DNA from: Phycisphaerae bacterium
Lineage (GTDB): Bacteria; Planctomycetota; Phycisphaerae; UBA1845
Reading direction: 5' to 3'
Assembly: GCA_029260215.1 (NCBI GenBank)
Contig: JAJDDQ010000036.1
Location: forward strand, 1-54,843
DNA length: 54,843 bases
Positions 19,183-27,028 of the stretch are shown here, one piece after another. The notes under the pieces are model-generated. The model did no database searches and was not told where the DNA came from. It saw only the letters and a program-made list of their open reading frames with translations. The translations under genes were made by a program, and so were the position numbers. Every line of letters starts with the position of its first letter. The stretch's first letter is position 1.

Positions 19183-20855
19183 AAACCGTCGTGATAGGCC
19201 TGCTCATGCTCGCTTCGACCGCGCCCGCCGCTGACCGCGAACTACGCGAACGCGTCCTCGCCCACGAGCGCGAACGCATCGAAACCATCCGCCGCATAAC
19301 GCCCGCCTGCGTCTGCATCTACGGCGAAGATCGCGCGGGCGGTGGATCCGGTGTCATCATCGACGAACGCGGTTTCGGCCTGACCAACTTCCATGTCGTC
19401 GCGGGCATGATGGCCAAACGCAAAGGCTGGGGCGGCTTGAGTGACGGCGAACTGTACGAACTCGAAGTGCTCGGCGTCGACGTCACCGGCGATGTAGCCA
19501 TGATCCGCCTCAAAGGGCGCGACAGCTTCCCCGTAGCCGAGCTGGGCGACTCGCATTCCGTCAAACTCGGCGACGAAGTCATCGCCATCGGCAACCCCTT
19601 CACCCTGGCCGAGGACTACGTTCCCACCGTAACCACCGGCATCGTCACAGGCCTGCATCGCTATCAGGGCGAAGGCGAAACGCTCGTCTACACCGACTGC
19701 ATCCAGACCGACGCCTCAATCAACCCCGGAAACTCCGGCGGCCCACTCTTCGACGCCGATGGACGCGTCGTCGGCATCAACGGACGCATCTCCGCCGAAA
19801 TGCACAAGTACGCACGCGGGCGAACCAATGTAGGCCTCGGATACGCAATCTCCATCAATCAGGTCAAACGATTCATACCACACCTTCGCGCAGGATTGCT
19901 CGGCAAGCACGGAACGCTGATGGCCACCACCATCGACGACATCGGCTCCGTCGTGTTCGACAACATGTACGACAACGCACCCGCCTGGGACGCGGGCATC
20001 CGCGTCGGCGACAAACTGCTGCGCTTCGGCGGGCAGGACATTCGCTCCGCTAACCACTACGCCAGCCTGCTCGGCACCTTCCCGGAAAACTGGCCCGTAC
20101 CCGTGTCCTACGAATCCGGCGGTCGCACCTACCACAAGATCATCCGACTCGAACCCGTTGATCCACCGCTCAAAAGACCCTACCGCACACCCGAAGAGAT
20201 CAACCGCGAAGCCCTCAAAGACACCATCAAAGCATTCCGCACAGCCGTACTCGGTTCGCAACGGACATCGCCGCCGCGCACATGGCGGATGACCTGGACG
20301 CGCGTAGCCGCCGACGGAACGCACACCACGTTCCAGGATGAAATGAGCGGCGGACGATCGCTCACCCGCACCGAAACATCCAACGACAACGCGCAAGCCC
20401 GACGATGGGAAACCCGTGACGGCGAGGTCTACATCCTCGAAGGGGACAAGCCCTACCTCGCCGACAAATTCGACGCACTTTACCATCAGGCCATCGAAGC
20501 ACTCTTGGGGCGCCTGCTTTTCGAAGACGAAGCATGGTCCCGACCCGGCGCGTCGCACGCCGGCGGAGACGCACTGGTCGAGATAGACGATCACGGATAC
20601 GTCACAAACAAGCGCTTGCTTGAAACCATCGTTTGGCCGGTCTCGGAACACGTTAAGTTAAGTGTCGGCCTGGATTTGAAGTCCCACCTGCCGGCCCGCG
20701 TCGTCATTCGAGACGATGCCGCCAACACCACGCTTGAATTCGAAATGAAAGATTACCAAACCAGCGGCGGAATCAGTTGGCCTCACCGGACCATCATCGA
20801 ATTGCCCTCCGGCACGATCGGCGAACTGCTTACGGATGTCGAAATCAAACCATGA
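19179..20855 (+). CDS. HtrA-like serine protease with PDZ domain
   Basis: A 558-residue exported S1C (HtrA/DegP-type) protease with a signal peptide ending in the AAD region near 19. The catalytic triad is intact: His72 in LTNFHVV, Asp105 in TGDVAMIRL, Ser186 in NPGNSGGPL. A PDZ domain follows at ~255-330 (AWDAGIRVGDKLLRFGGQDI). The C-terminal ~200 residues are an unidentified beta-rich domain. HtrA enzymes degrade or refold damaged envelope proteins. It is the first of three tandem homologues linked by ATGA overlaps and the only one with a functional active site. Confidence 0.92.
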   Translation: MKTVVIGLLMLASTAPAADRELRERVLAHERERIETIRRITPACVCIYGEDRAGGGSGVIIDERGFGLTNFHVVAGMMAKRKGWGGLSDGELYELEVLGVDVTGDVAMIRLKGRDSFPVAELGDSHSVKLGDEVIAIGNPFTLAEDYVPTVTTGIVTGLHRYQGEGETLVYTDCIQTDASINPGNSGGPLFDADGRVVGINGRISAEMHKYARGRTNVGLGYAISINQVKRFIPHLRAGLLGKHGTLMATTIDDIGSVVFDNMYDNAPAWDAGIRVGDKLLRFGGQDIRSANHYASLLGTFPENWPVPVSYESGGRTYHKIIRLEPVDPPLKRPYRTPEEINREALKDTIKAFRTAVLGSQRTSPPRTWRMTWTRVAADGTHTTFQDEMSGGRSLTRTETSNDNAQARRWETRDGEVYILEGDKPYLADKFDALYHQAIEALLGRLLFEDEAWSRPGASHAGGDALVEIDDHGYVTNKRLLETIVWPVSEHVKLSVGLDLKSHLPARVVIRDDAANTTLEFEMKDYQTSGGISWPHRTIIELPSGTIGELLTDVEIKP

Positions 20856-21898
20856 CCCGACGAAACGCCATCCTGATTCCCTTGCTGTGTCTCACCGTCG
20901 CGCACCCGCTTTCCGCGAGCACCGATTTTGACACGGTCATCGAGACAGCCTCCAAACGTGTCGTCCGTCTTTTCGGGCTAAAAGCCGGTCTGTCCGCCGG
21001 GTACGGTTGCGGCGTGCTGATCTCCGACGACGGATTGGTCGTAACCGTAGCCTCGCTCTTGCTCGACGCGGAAAACCTCCGCGCCATCGCCGCCGACGGG
21101 ACCACCTACGGAGCCGACGTCATCGCCCGCGACGACGACCTGCAACTCGCGCTGCTCAAACTCAAACCCTGGCCTCAATACGATCGCCGAGGTCGGCGAC
21201 TCCCCGGCGCGCCCGTCGGACCCGGAAAATTCGAATACTTCACCCCCGGCGATTCCACCACCCTCACCCCCGGTGACTGGATCATCGCAGCCGGCAATCC
21301 GTTCAAAGTCGCTCAGGGCAAGGAAACCATAAGCCACAGCCTCGGCGTATTCAGCGTCCGCACCGAACTCGACGCCCACCGCAAGGCCAGACCCTTTCCC
21401 TACCGAGGCGATGTGCTGGTCGTCGATGCCATCACCAGCACACCCGGGTCACCCGGCGGGGCGTTGCTCAACCTCGACGGAGAATGGGTAGGCTTGCTCG
21501 GACGCATCGTGATCGCCAACCGCACGCACACCAACCTCAACTACGCCCTCCCGGTCGAAACCGTCATGGGCTTCGTCGACGACGCGATGAACCCCGACAG
21601 CCGCGACAAAAGCGAGGACGAACAGGTCGCGACCTACCACGGCATCAAATTATTCGAACTGGGCTATCAGAAAAAAATGGTCTACGTCGATAAGGTGCGG
21701 CGGAGATCGCCCGCCCGTCGCGGCGGAGTCAAAAAGGACGATCTCATCGTCTCCGTCAATGGCCACAGCGTCACGGACATTGAGTCATTTAATGACGAAA
21801 TGGGACGCTTCAAACCCGGTGACAAAATCGAGTTTGTCGTCATCCGAAGCGAGAAAATCAAGATGATCAGTTTCCAACTGGAGCAGGCCAAACCATGA
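20852..21898 (+). CDS. HtrA-like pseudoprotease with PDZ domain (triad lost)
   Basis: A 348-residue exported HtrA homologue. ATG 20852 is chosen because it forms ATGA with the upstream stop and starts a signal peptide. The trypsin-like fold is clear (GCGVLISDDG, IARDDDLQLALLKL, IIAAGNPF, STPGSPGGALLNLDG). However, by alignment to the HtrA consensus all three catalytic residues are replaced: His by Ser68 (VTVASLLL), Asp by Gln98, Ser by Pro201 (GSPGG in place of GNSGG). A C-terminal PDZ domain is retained (RRRSPARRGGVKKDDLIVSV). It should be inactive as a protease and may act as a binding or regulatory partner of the upstream enzyme. Confidence 0.88.
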   Translation: MTRRNAILIPLLCLTVAHPLSASTDFDTVIETASKRVVRLFGLKAGLSAGYGCGVLISDDGLVVTVASLLLDAENLRAIAADGTTYGADVIARDDDLQLALLKLKPWPQYDRRGRRLPGAPVGPGKFEYFTPGDSTTLTPGDWIIAAGNPFKVAQGKETISHSLGVFSVRTELDAHRKARPFPYRGDVLVVDAITSTPGSPGGALLNLDGEWVGLLGRIVIANRTHTNLNYALPVETVMGFVDDAMNPDSRDKSEDEQVATYHGIKLFELGYQKKMVYVDKVRRRSPARRGGVKKDDLIVSVNGHSVTDIESFNDEMGRFKPGDKIEFVVIRSEKIKMISFQLEQAKP

Positions 21899-23070
21899 AC
21901 CGCGCGACCGTCATCCTCGCCGTCGTCGCCTGGGCCGGTGTCGCGTCCCACGCATCCGCCGACCGCACGCGCGATCTGCTTCCCGCCTATCAGGAAATGT
22001 TCCACGAAGCCGTCGATGTCGTGCTGCCCTGCGTCGTAAGAATCCAGACCATCGGCGGCGCTCAGCCGCGATTTGCGACCGATAACGATGACGACGCCCC
22101 TCAGCCCCCGCCCGAAGACGACGGCTCCCCGCCCGAAAAACCCCAGGAACGCGAAAACCTGCCTTTCCGCGATGATCTGGGTGCCAATTTCATGGTGGCC
22201 GACGGCCCGACGGCGGGAATCATCTACGAGTCAGATGGCTGGATTCTGACCAGCAGCTTCAACTTCGTTCGCGAGCCGGCCCACATTACAGTCGAACTGA
22301 ACGACGGGCGAAGGTTCGTCGCGGAACTCGTCGCCAGAGACCGTGTGCGCAAGTTGGCTATTCTCAAAATTGATGCCACCGACCTCCCCACCCCCGAATG
22401 GGTTCCCGACGATCAAATCGAAGTGGGCCAAACCGCGTTGGCCGTCGGTTACGGGTTTGGGGGGGAATCACCCTCTGTGACGGCCGGCGTGGTCAGCGCC
22501 CTGAACCGCATGATGGGCAACGCGACGCAAACCGATGCCAAGCTGTCGCCCGCCAACTACGGCGGTCCCCTCATCGACCTGAAAGGGCACATTCTCGGTA
22601 TTTGTGTTCCGATGGCCCAGAGGCCGGGCGACCTTGCCGGCATTGAGTTTTACGATGCGGGAATCGGGTTCGCCGTTCCCTACCATCGCGTTCGCGAAAT
22701 AGCAGCCGACCTTCAGCGCGGCATCAGCTTCCATCGAGGCTGGCTTGGCGTGTCCATCAGCCGGGGCACCTGCACGATACGGGCGGTGGCAGACCCTTCG
22801 CCGGTCCGGTCGCTGGGCATCCGATCGGGCGACATCATCGCTTTCGCCAATGGCCGGGAATTGCGCAATATCACGAATCTGCGTCAGGCGATCTACATGG
22901 TCCCCGCCGGTGAGACGGTCACCATCATCATACGCAGAGGCCGACTCGAATTCGGCTATGAAGTGGTACTTGCAAGCAATGAGGAACTGGGCAAGCTGGA
23001 GGTGGATGATCCGCTTCCGGACCCCGAAAATCCGTTCACAATTCCGAACAAAGAGCGCTGGCCTCGGTAG
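21895..23070 (+). CDS. HtrA-like pseudoprotease with PDZ domain (triad lost)
   Basis: A 391-residue exported HtrA homologue with a signal peptide ending ASHASA and a Pro/Asp-rich linker (~60-90). The fold motifs align closely with HtrA: DGWILTSSFNFV, ELVARDRVRKLAILKI, and TQTDAKLSPANYGGPLIDLK. Every catalytic position differs: His to Phe122, Asp to Lys153, Ser to Tyr222. A PDZ domain is present at ~280-350 (SPVRSLGIRSGDIIAFANGR). It is the last gene of the operon. The bulky and basic replacements make catalysis impossible by the HtrA mechanism, so a scaffold or substrate-recognition role is inferred. Confidence 0.88.
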   Translation: MNRATVILAVVAWAGVASHASADRTRDLLPAYQEMFHEAVDVVLPCVVRIQTIGGAQPRFATDNDDDAPQPPPEDDGSPPEKPQERENLPFRDDLGANFMVADGPTAGIIYESDGWILTSSFNFVREPAHITVELNDGRRFVAELVARDRVRKLAILKIDATDLPTPEWVPDDQIEVGQTALAVGYGFGGESPSVTAGVVSALNRMMGNATQTDAKLSPANYGGPLIDLKGHILGICVPMAQRPGDLAGIEFYDAGIGFAVPYHRVREIAADLQRGISFHRGWLGVSISRGTCTIRAVADPSPVRSLGIRSGDIIAFANGRELRNITNLRQAIYMVPAGETVTIIIRRGRLEFGYEVVLASNEELGKLEVDDPLPDPENPFTIPNKERWPR

Positions 23071-23896
23071 CCGGTGGCGAAACGCTTAACGGGCGCCGTA
23101 AGACAGTACCCCAACGAGGGTAATCACCCCTATGGTGCTGGCGAGCAGGGCAAGGCCTACTGACCAAAGCCAGTGTCGTTTGCGTTTCCAGCGGACACAG
23201 ACATTTCCGTGCCAGACTCGAGCGTGAGATGTTCCTGCAATAACGCCCATAAGAATTCGTCCGCGTGACCAAATGGTCCCCGCATCGTTTCTCTCGACTT
23301 CCTGCCCGGTCCACTTGAGAATTCGACAATAATCTTTGTCTTGACGGCTGGAATACCGCGTGGGCGTCCAATAACGGAGTTTGTGTCCTTGTGGTCAGCC
23401 ACGCTCAATTGAGCGGCTGACAGTTTTTGACTGGCGGAACTCGGTGCGGTTGTTCGCGGGTTAGTTCTGGTGGTCGCGTCCCTGGCAGCCGTGCCTTGAA
23501 CGCGAAAAAAATATCTGGAAGACTGAAAATCGGGAAAGTGCGCGGCGGACCGCGTGAGGACAGGTTGATTGTCGCCAGCGTCTGCGTTCGCCCTTTCTCA
23601 CAAATGTGTCAAAGGTTGTCTTGCGGGATGATCTCCGCGCGGAAAATGCAAACCGAAACCCGCATGGTGTGTAATATTTGCGGGCGGCGTGCGAATCTAT
23701 TTACGCCGCTTTCGGTTCGAGTCCCCGTCTTGGGGGTACGGCTTGATACGCATTTTGACGTTTTTTTACATGCTTGTTCGCAGATTTGGAGTAGGATGAC
23801 GCCACAAGCCACCGACAACTGTAGGAGGCTTGAAACAGCGAATCTCAGCCCCCCATGTCTTGTGACGTCGGCTGCGATCGAACATCAGGGAGATCA
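23071..23896. other. Intergenic region after the operon
   Basis: This 826-bp stretch lies between two plus-strand genes. On the minus strand one frame is open from 23394 to 23086 and ends in a membrane-like helix (separate entry). Minus-strand frames at 23157-23408 and 23036-23371 overlap it and give no recognisable product. The promoter of the 23897 gene should lie near 23740-23880, but no good -35/-10 pair is seen. The ribosome site AGGGAG at 23887-23892 belongs to the 23897 start. Confidence 0.4.
23086..23250 (-). CDS. Candidate small tail-anchored protein (or gene remnant)
   Basis: From ATG 23250 this gives 54 residues: a basic segment (VRWKRKRHWLW) followed by a 20-residue hydrophobic stretch (SVGLALLASTIGVITLVGVL) and SYGAR at the end, a typical membrane anchor. 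The same frame is open upstream to a stop at 23397 and reads like protein (KLRYWTPTRYSSRQDKDYCR...), but contains no ATG, GTG or TTG start there. This may mean a gene that lost its 5' end or a non-standard start. The ribosome site is weak. No family is recognised. Confidence 0.3.
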   Translation of the reverse strand: MGVIAGTSHARVWHGNVCVRWKRKRHWLWSVGLALLASTIGVITLVGVLSYGAR

Positions 23897-25045
23897 ATGA
23901 CTATGACAACTGGACGAAACTGGAATCGGCGAACCGGACGCACGTTGTTGGCGGTGGTGATGGCTGCGGCTGGCTGGACGGCGTTCGCAACTTCAGACGC
24001 GCGGGCCTGCGACAAGAAGCAAAAATCGCCGCGTGTGATTTTGCAAACCAGCGACCCTGTTGACGACGGCGGAGCCGAGGCTGAGCTTCTTCAACGGCTG
24101 GAGGAACTCGAGGCGGAGATGAACGTTCTTCATGCGCGGGCGGCTGAGCTTCGTGCTCATCGACGGCAGCGACACGCGGTTGCTCCGCCGTCACACGTGC
24201 ATGCGATGCCGCACATGCCGGCGATGCCAACCATGCCAACCATGCCAACCATGCCACGCATGCCGGAGATGCCGTCGTTTCCGCAAGTCGCGTTGGACGC
24301 TGACGACGCTGCGGAGGCGATGCATGAATGGCAAGGCGAGCTGCGCGAATGGCGTAGCGAGTGGCAGGAGCAGTGGCAGGAAGCTCAACAGGAATGGCGC
24401 GAGGAATTCAGGGAGGCCATGGAGGAATGGCGCGAGCATCATCAGGAATTAGCTGAGGATTGGCGCGAACGCGCGCAGGATATGACCCACGAGTGGGCGG
24501 AGCGGGGCTGGGAATTGCAGGAGCGCATCCGCGACCGGGCGGAGCGTCAGTTTGGGCGCCAGCGCGATCGGGCTGACCGGGCGGAGCGTCGCCCGCGTTC
24601 CGAAAGCCGGCGACGGGGTCCACGTGCGGATCGCGGCGCGCAGGGTCAGGCGGTTTACGGTGTCACCGGCCGAGAGGCGGAGACGCTTTATGAGCTGCTT
24701 GCTCCGAGCTACGTTCGCGTCATTGTTTCGCGGGCCGGTGAGCACATCGCGGTGCGCGCTTCCGGTGAAGAGCACGAAGCGTTGAACGCCGGTCTTCAGC
24801 TTCTCGGCTGGATTGATCGGGACGAGGTATTCGATGAGATGGGCGAGGGTAAGAAGGTTTCTCGCAAATATGTAGTCGGGAAAAGCCGTGCCAAACGTCT
24901 CTATGAGATGTTGGCGCCGAATGAGGTGCGCGTGGTCGTTTCTCATGCGGGAAAAGGGACGGTGAGCGTCCGGGGCACCGAGCGCGAACAGGAAGTCTTG
25001 CGAGGTTTCCTCGATGTTTTGAATTGGGAATCGACGGGAGGCTGA
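23897..25045 (+). CDS. Secreted protein with Trp hendecad coiled coil and duplicated C-terminal domain
   Basis: A 382-residue exported protein. ATG 23897 is preferred over 23855 because AGGGAG lies 4 nt upstream and the signal peptide (RTLLAVVMAAAGWTAFATSDARA) is then N-terminal. A short coiled coil (~60-90) precedes a Met-Pro-x tandem (104-126). Next come six consecutive 11-residue units at 144-209, each starting Glu/Asp-Trp, an amphipathic helix. After an Arg-rich linker there are two homologous ~50-residue domains (LYELLAPSYVRVIVSRAGEH and LYEMLAPNEVRVVVSHAGKG). I recognise no known family. It is monocistronic between the operon and the metzincin gene. Confidence 0.75.
   Translation: MTMTTGRNWNRRTGRTLLAVVMAAAGWTAFATSDARACDKKQKSPRVILQTSDPVDDGGAEAELLQRLEELEAEMNVLHARAAELRAHRRQRHAVAPPSHVHAMPHMPAMPTMPTMPTMPRMPEMPSFPQVALDADDAAEAMHEWQGELREWRSEWQEQWQEAQQEWREEFREAMEEWREHHQELAEDWRERAQDMTHEWAERGWELQERIRDRAERQFGRQRDRADRAERRPRSESRRRGPRADRGAQGQAVYGVTGREAETLYELLAPSYVRVIVSRAGEHIAVRASGEEHEALNAGLQLLGWIDRDEVFDEMGEGKKVSRKYVVGKSRAKRLYEMLAPNEVRVVVSHAGKGTVSVRGTEREQEVLRGFLDVLNWESTGG
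24224..24259 (+). repeat. In-frame 9-bp tandem repeat (Met-Pro-Thr coding)
   Basis: Three perfect copies of ATGCCAACC (24224-24250) are followed by a degenerate fourth (ATGCCACGC). The surrounding sequence continues the Met-Pro-x pattern with other third residues. The repeat is in frame with the secreted protein and can expand or contract without a frameshift. Confidence 0.85.
24326..24523 (+). repeat. Six 33-bp units encoding 11-residue Trp hendecads
   Basis: Codons for residues 144-209 form six consecutive 11-residue units: EWQGELREWRS, EWQEQWQEAQQ, EWREEFREAME, EWREHHQELAE, DWRERAQDMTH, EWAERGWELQE. Trp occurs at position 2 of every unit. At DNA level the units are diverged except for the GA[AG/T]TGG codons, which suggests an old duplication kept by selection on the protein. 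Confidence 0.85.
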
Positions 25046-25130
25046 GAAACGGCTGCTCCGCGGAATTGCGCGGGGTTGGCTGAAAGTCGTCGCGGCTGGA
25101 ATTAGGGTCGCGGTGCAACAACACACATCC

Positions 25131-25223
25131 CACGGGTGGCGTCGCTCTTTAACCGGGGCGGCTACGGTGTCGCGACCACACGGCTCACTTCGGTGAGCCG
25201 GGACACCCCACCCGTCCTTTTTT
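25131..25223 (+). ncRNA. Structured element with T-tract (terminator or small RNA candidate)
   Basis: Four complementary segments can be paired by eye. An outer helix joins ACGGGTGG (25132-25139) to CCACCCGT (25208-25215). A second helix joins GGTGTC (25166-25171) to GACACC (25202-25207). An inner hairpin CGGCTCAC-TTCG-GTGAGCCG (25181-25200) has a C(UUCG)G loop. GTCGC (25141-25145) can also pair with GCGAC (25172-25176), which would cross the second helix and make a pseudoknot. A run of six T follows at 25218-25223. It lies 86 bp after one plus-strand gene and about 105 bp before the next, so it may simply terminate the first transcript. No RNA family is recognised. Confidence 0.45.
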
Positions 25224-25327
25224 GCGCATTTCGCGTTTGGGTTGCTCATGCCTGTGATCGCGGATAGCCGATAACATGCCCAAACGCCGCTCGAAATTTT
25301 GGGCGGAAAACCCGCGGAGACTTTCTT

Positions 25328-26944
25328 ATGCGCTTACGGCTGTCCTGGATTATCGGTATTGCGTTGACTTCTTTGTGCGTCCTGACTTTGCCGGCCTGCG
25401 ACCCGGTCGGGCCGTTCTCTTTTCTCAATGACAATGACAACGAAGCGGTGAACGACAACGATAACGCTTCTGATGTGGGCGACAATGCCAACGGCTCGGA
25501 CGCTGGCAATACCAATAGCGCCGATCCTGATAATGCGAACACAGGCGGCGATGCAGACCCAACGGGCGCTGTCGATGGCGATGTCGACTCAGATGGTGAC
25601 GGATTTTCTGACGAGGAGGAGACGACATCGTTTCCCGGTTCGGATCCGAACAACCCCAATGATACACCGGACAACCCGATCGACACCGATGGCGACGGCT
25701 GCTCTGATTTCGACGAGACGAATTTCGTCGGATTTTGCGACGGCAACCCCAATACCGGCGGCGATGACCCGCTCGATTCGACGGCGGCGTTCACGTTCAA
25801 CATGACGGTGGCCCGACACACAGACCTTGTGGTCAGCGAGGCGGAGGTTGATGCGAAACTTGTGGCGGCTGCCACGGTGCTGCGCCTTGTGGAAACGGAG
25901 TGTCCGGACGTTGCTACCGATACAGCCTTCGTGCGCACGGGGTCACTTGGAACGTTCGACGCGGGCGGCGCGAGTGTGACGACGGAAGCACAGCTTGACG
26001 ATGTGTTCGCGGTCGATCAGGACGTCAAGGTTGTCGAGTTCATGGTTGGTGTGTGCGGCGTGCCGGCTGACGATATGACCGTGGTGCTGGGGTGTGCGTC
26101 CGCCGGTGGAACGCTGGTCATCGTCGCCACCGCGCCGGCTGATGTTTGGGCGCATGAGTGGGGTCATGTTCAGGGTTTGACGCATCGCGACGAGTGCCCG
26201 CGTAACGTCATGCATTCGTTCGAGTTGGAAACGAACGCGGTGAATGAGTTTGAGCGAACGGCCTTTTTGAACGAAACACCGACAGGGTTCGCCAAGGTGG
26301 TTGCGCCTGCGGAAATGGACTGGCAGCCGTTGGCCCGTACGGAGGGTGAATCGATGCAGGCGTGGCTGACCCGGTTGGCCACCGGTCGCTATCTCGCGGG
26401 GATACCCGCCCCTGCGTTGGCTGAGGTTGGGTTGATGTCGGCGTCGCTGCTGGAGGAAATGCTGTGGTTGCCCGAATTCGCGGGGAGTCAGGGCAATATC
26501 GCGCGCATGATCGGGTATTCCGGCGAAGGGCGAGCGTGTTCATCGATGATCGCGTGTCCGACGCGGATGGCCGGTGAACTGAGTTTCGATCAGTTGGCGG
26601 CTGTGGCTGAGAGTATTTTGGCTGTTGGTCGCTTGAGTAAACATGATGATTCCGGCGTTGCGTTGCAATGGTTGATCGAGGGCACGTCGGCTGAGGCGTG
26701 GTCGGCGCGGGGTGTGAACTGGAGCTATGCGTCGTTGCAGGGTCGGTCTGCGGCTGAGTTGTCGGCGCGTCTTTCGGTGATGGCGTTGGGATTGACGGAT
26801 AGCCCGGCGGCGCTGGCGCACCTTCGCACGTTGGCGGAAAACTCAATCGTCGCGGCTGAAGTGAAGGAAGCGATCGCGCGGTTGGATGGTACTTGGCAAG
26901 CCAAAATGGCTCAGCCGTCGTTGCGATTGTTGCGTCAGCCGTAG
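25328..26944 (+). CDS. Metzincin-type metalloprotease lipoprotein
   Basis: A 538-residue lipoprotein with lipobox LPAC (Cys24). A mature N-terminal Asn/Asp-rich spacer follows (NDNDNEAVNDNDNASDVGDN and similar), then two thrombospondin-3-like Ca-binding units (DSDGDGFSDEEE, DTDGDGCSDFDE). The catalytic domain carries the metzincin zinc motif HExxHxxGxxH at His276-Glu277-His280-His286 (HEWGHVQGLTH), with a Met-turn-like NVMH shortly after. The C-terminal ~200 residues are helical and may hold HEAT-like repeats. It is expected to be anchored to a membrane facing outward. The specific metzincin family is not identified. Confidence 0.8.
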   Translation: MRLRLSWIIGIALTSLCVLTLPACDPVGPFSFLNDNDNEAVNDNDNASDVGDNANGSDAGNTNSADPDNANTGGDADPTGAVDGDVDSDGDGFSDEEETTSFPGSDPNNPNDTPDNPIDTDGDGCSDFDETNFVGFCDGNPNTGGDDPLDSTAAFTFNMTVARHTDLVVSEAEVDAKLVAAATVLRLVETECPDVATDTAFVRTGSLGTFDAGGASVTTEAQLDDVFAVDQDVKVVEFMVGVCGVPADDMTVVLGCASAGGTLVIVATAPADVWAHEWGHVQGLTHRDECPRNVMHSFELETNAVNEFERTAFLNETPTGFAKVVAPAEMDWQPLARTEGESMQAWLTRLATGRYLAGIPAPALAEVGLMSASLLEEMLWLPEFAGSQGNIARMIGYSGEGRACSSMIACPTRMAGELSFDQLAAVAESILAVGRLSKHDDSGVALQWLIEGTSAEAWSARGVNWSYASLQGRSAAELSARLSVMALGLTDSPAALAHLRTLAENSIVAAEVKEAIARLDGTWQAKMAQPSLRLLRQP

Positions 26945-26978
26945 GGTCTTTGCGAAGAACGCCCTGGAGCGCTGTGGC

Positions 26979-27008
26979 GTCCGCGCGAACTGAAGTTCGC
27001 GGCTCGTT
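26979..27008 (-). repeat. 30-bp palindromic intergenic repeat, copy 1
   Basis: Read on the minus strand, it starts AACGAGCCGCG and ends CGCGCGGAC. The centre is a 7-bp hairpin CGCGAAC-TTCA-GTTCGCG. A second copy lies at 32085-32114 on the plus strand. It differs only at positions 12 and 21, which pair with each other (A-T here, G-C there). It sits 34 bp after the stop of the metzincin gene and 20 bp from the 3' end of the convergent gene. Confidence 0.75.
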
Positions 27009-27028
27009 GGGGGCGGATTGAGGCTGCT

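Noticed and set aside
23712-23730. tRNA T-arm-like GGTTCGAGTCC
   Set aside because: The flanking bases do not form the 5-bp stem, and no acceptor, D or anticodon arms are present around it.
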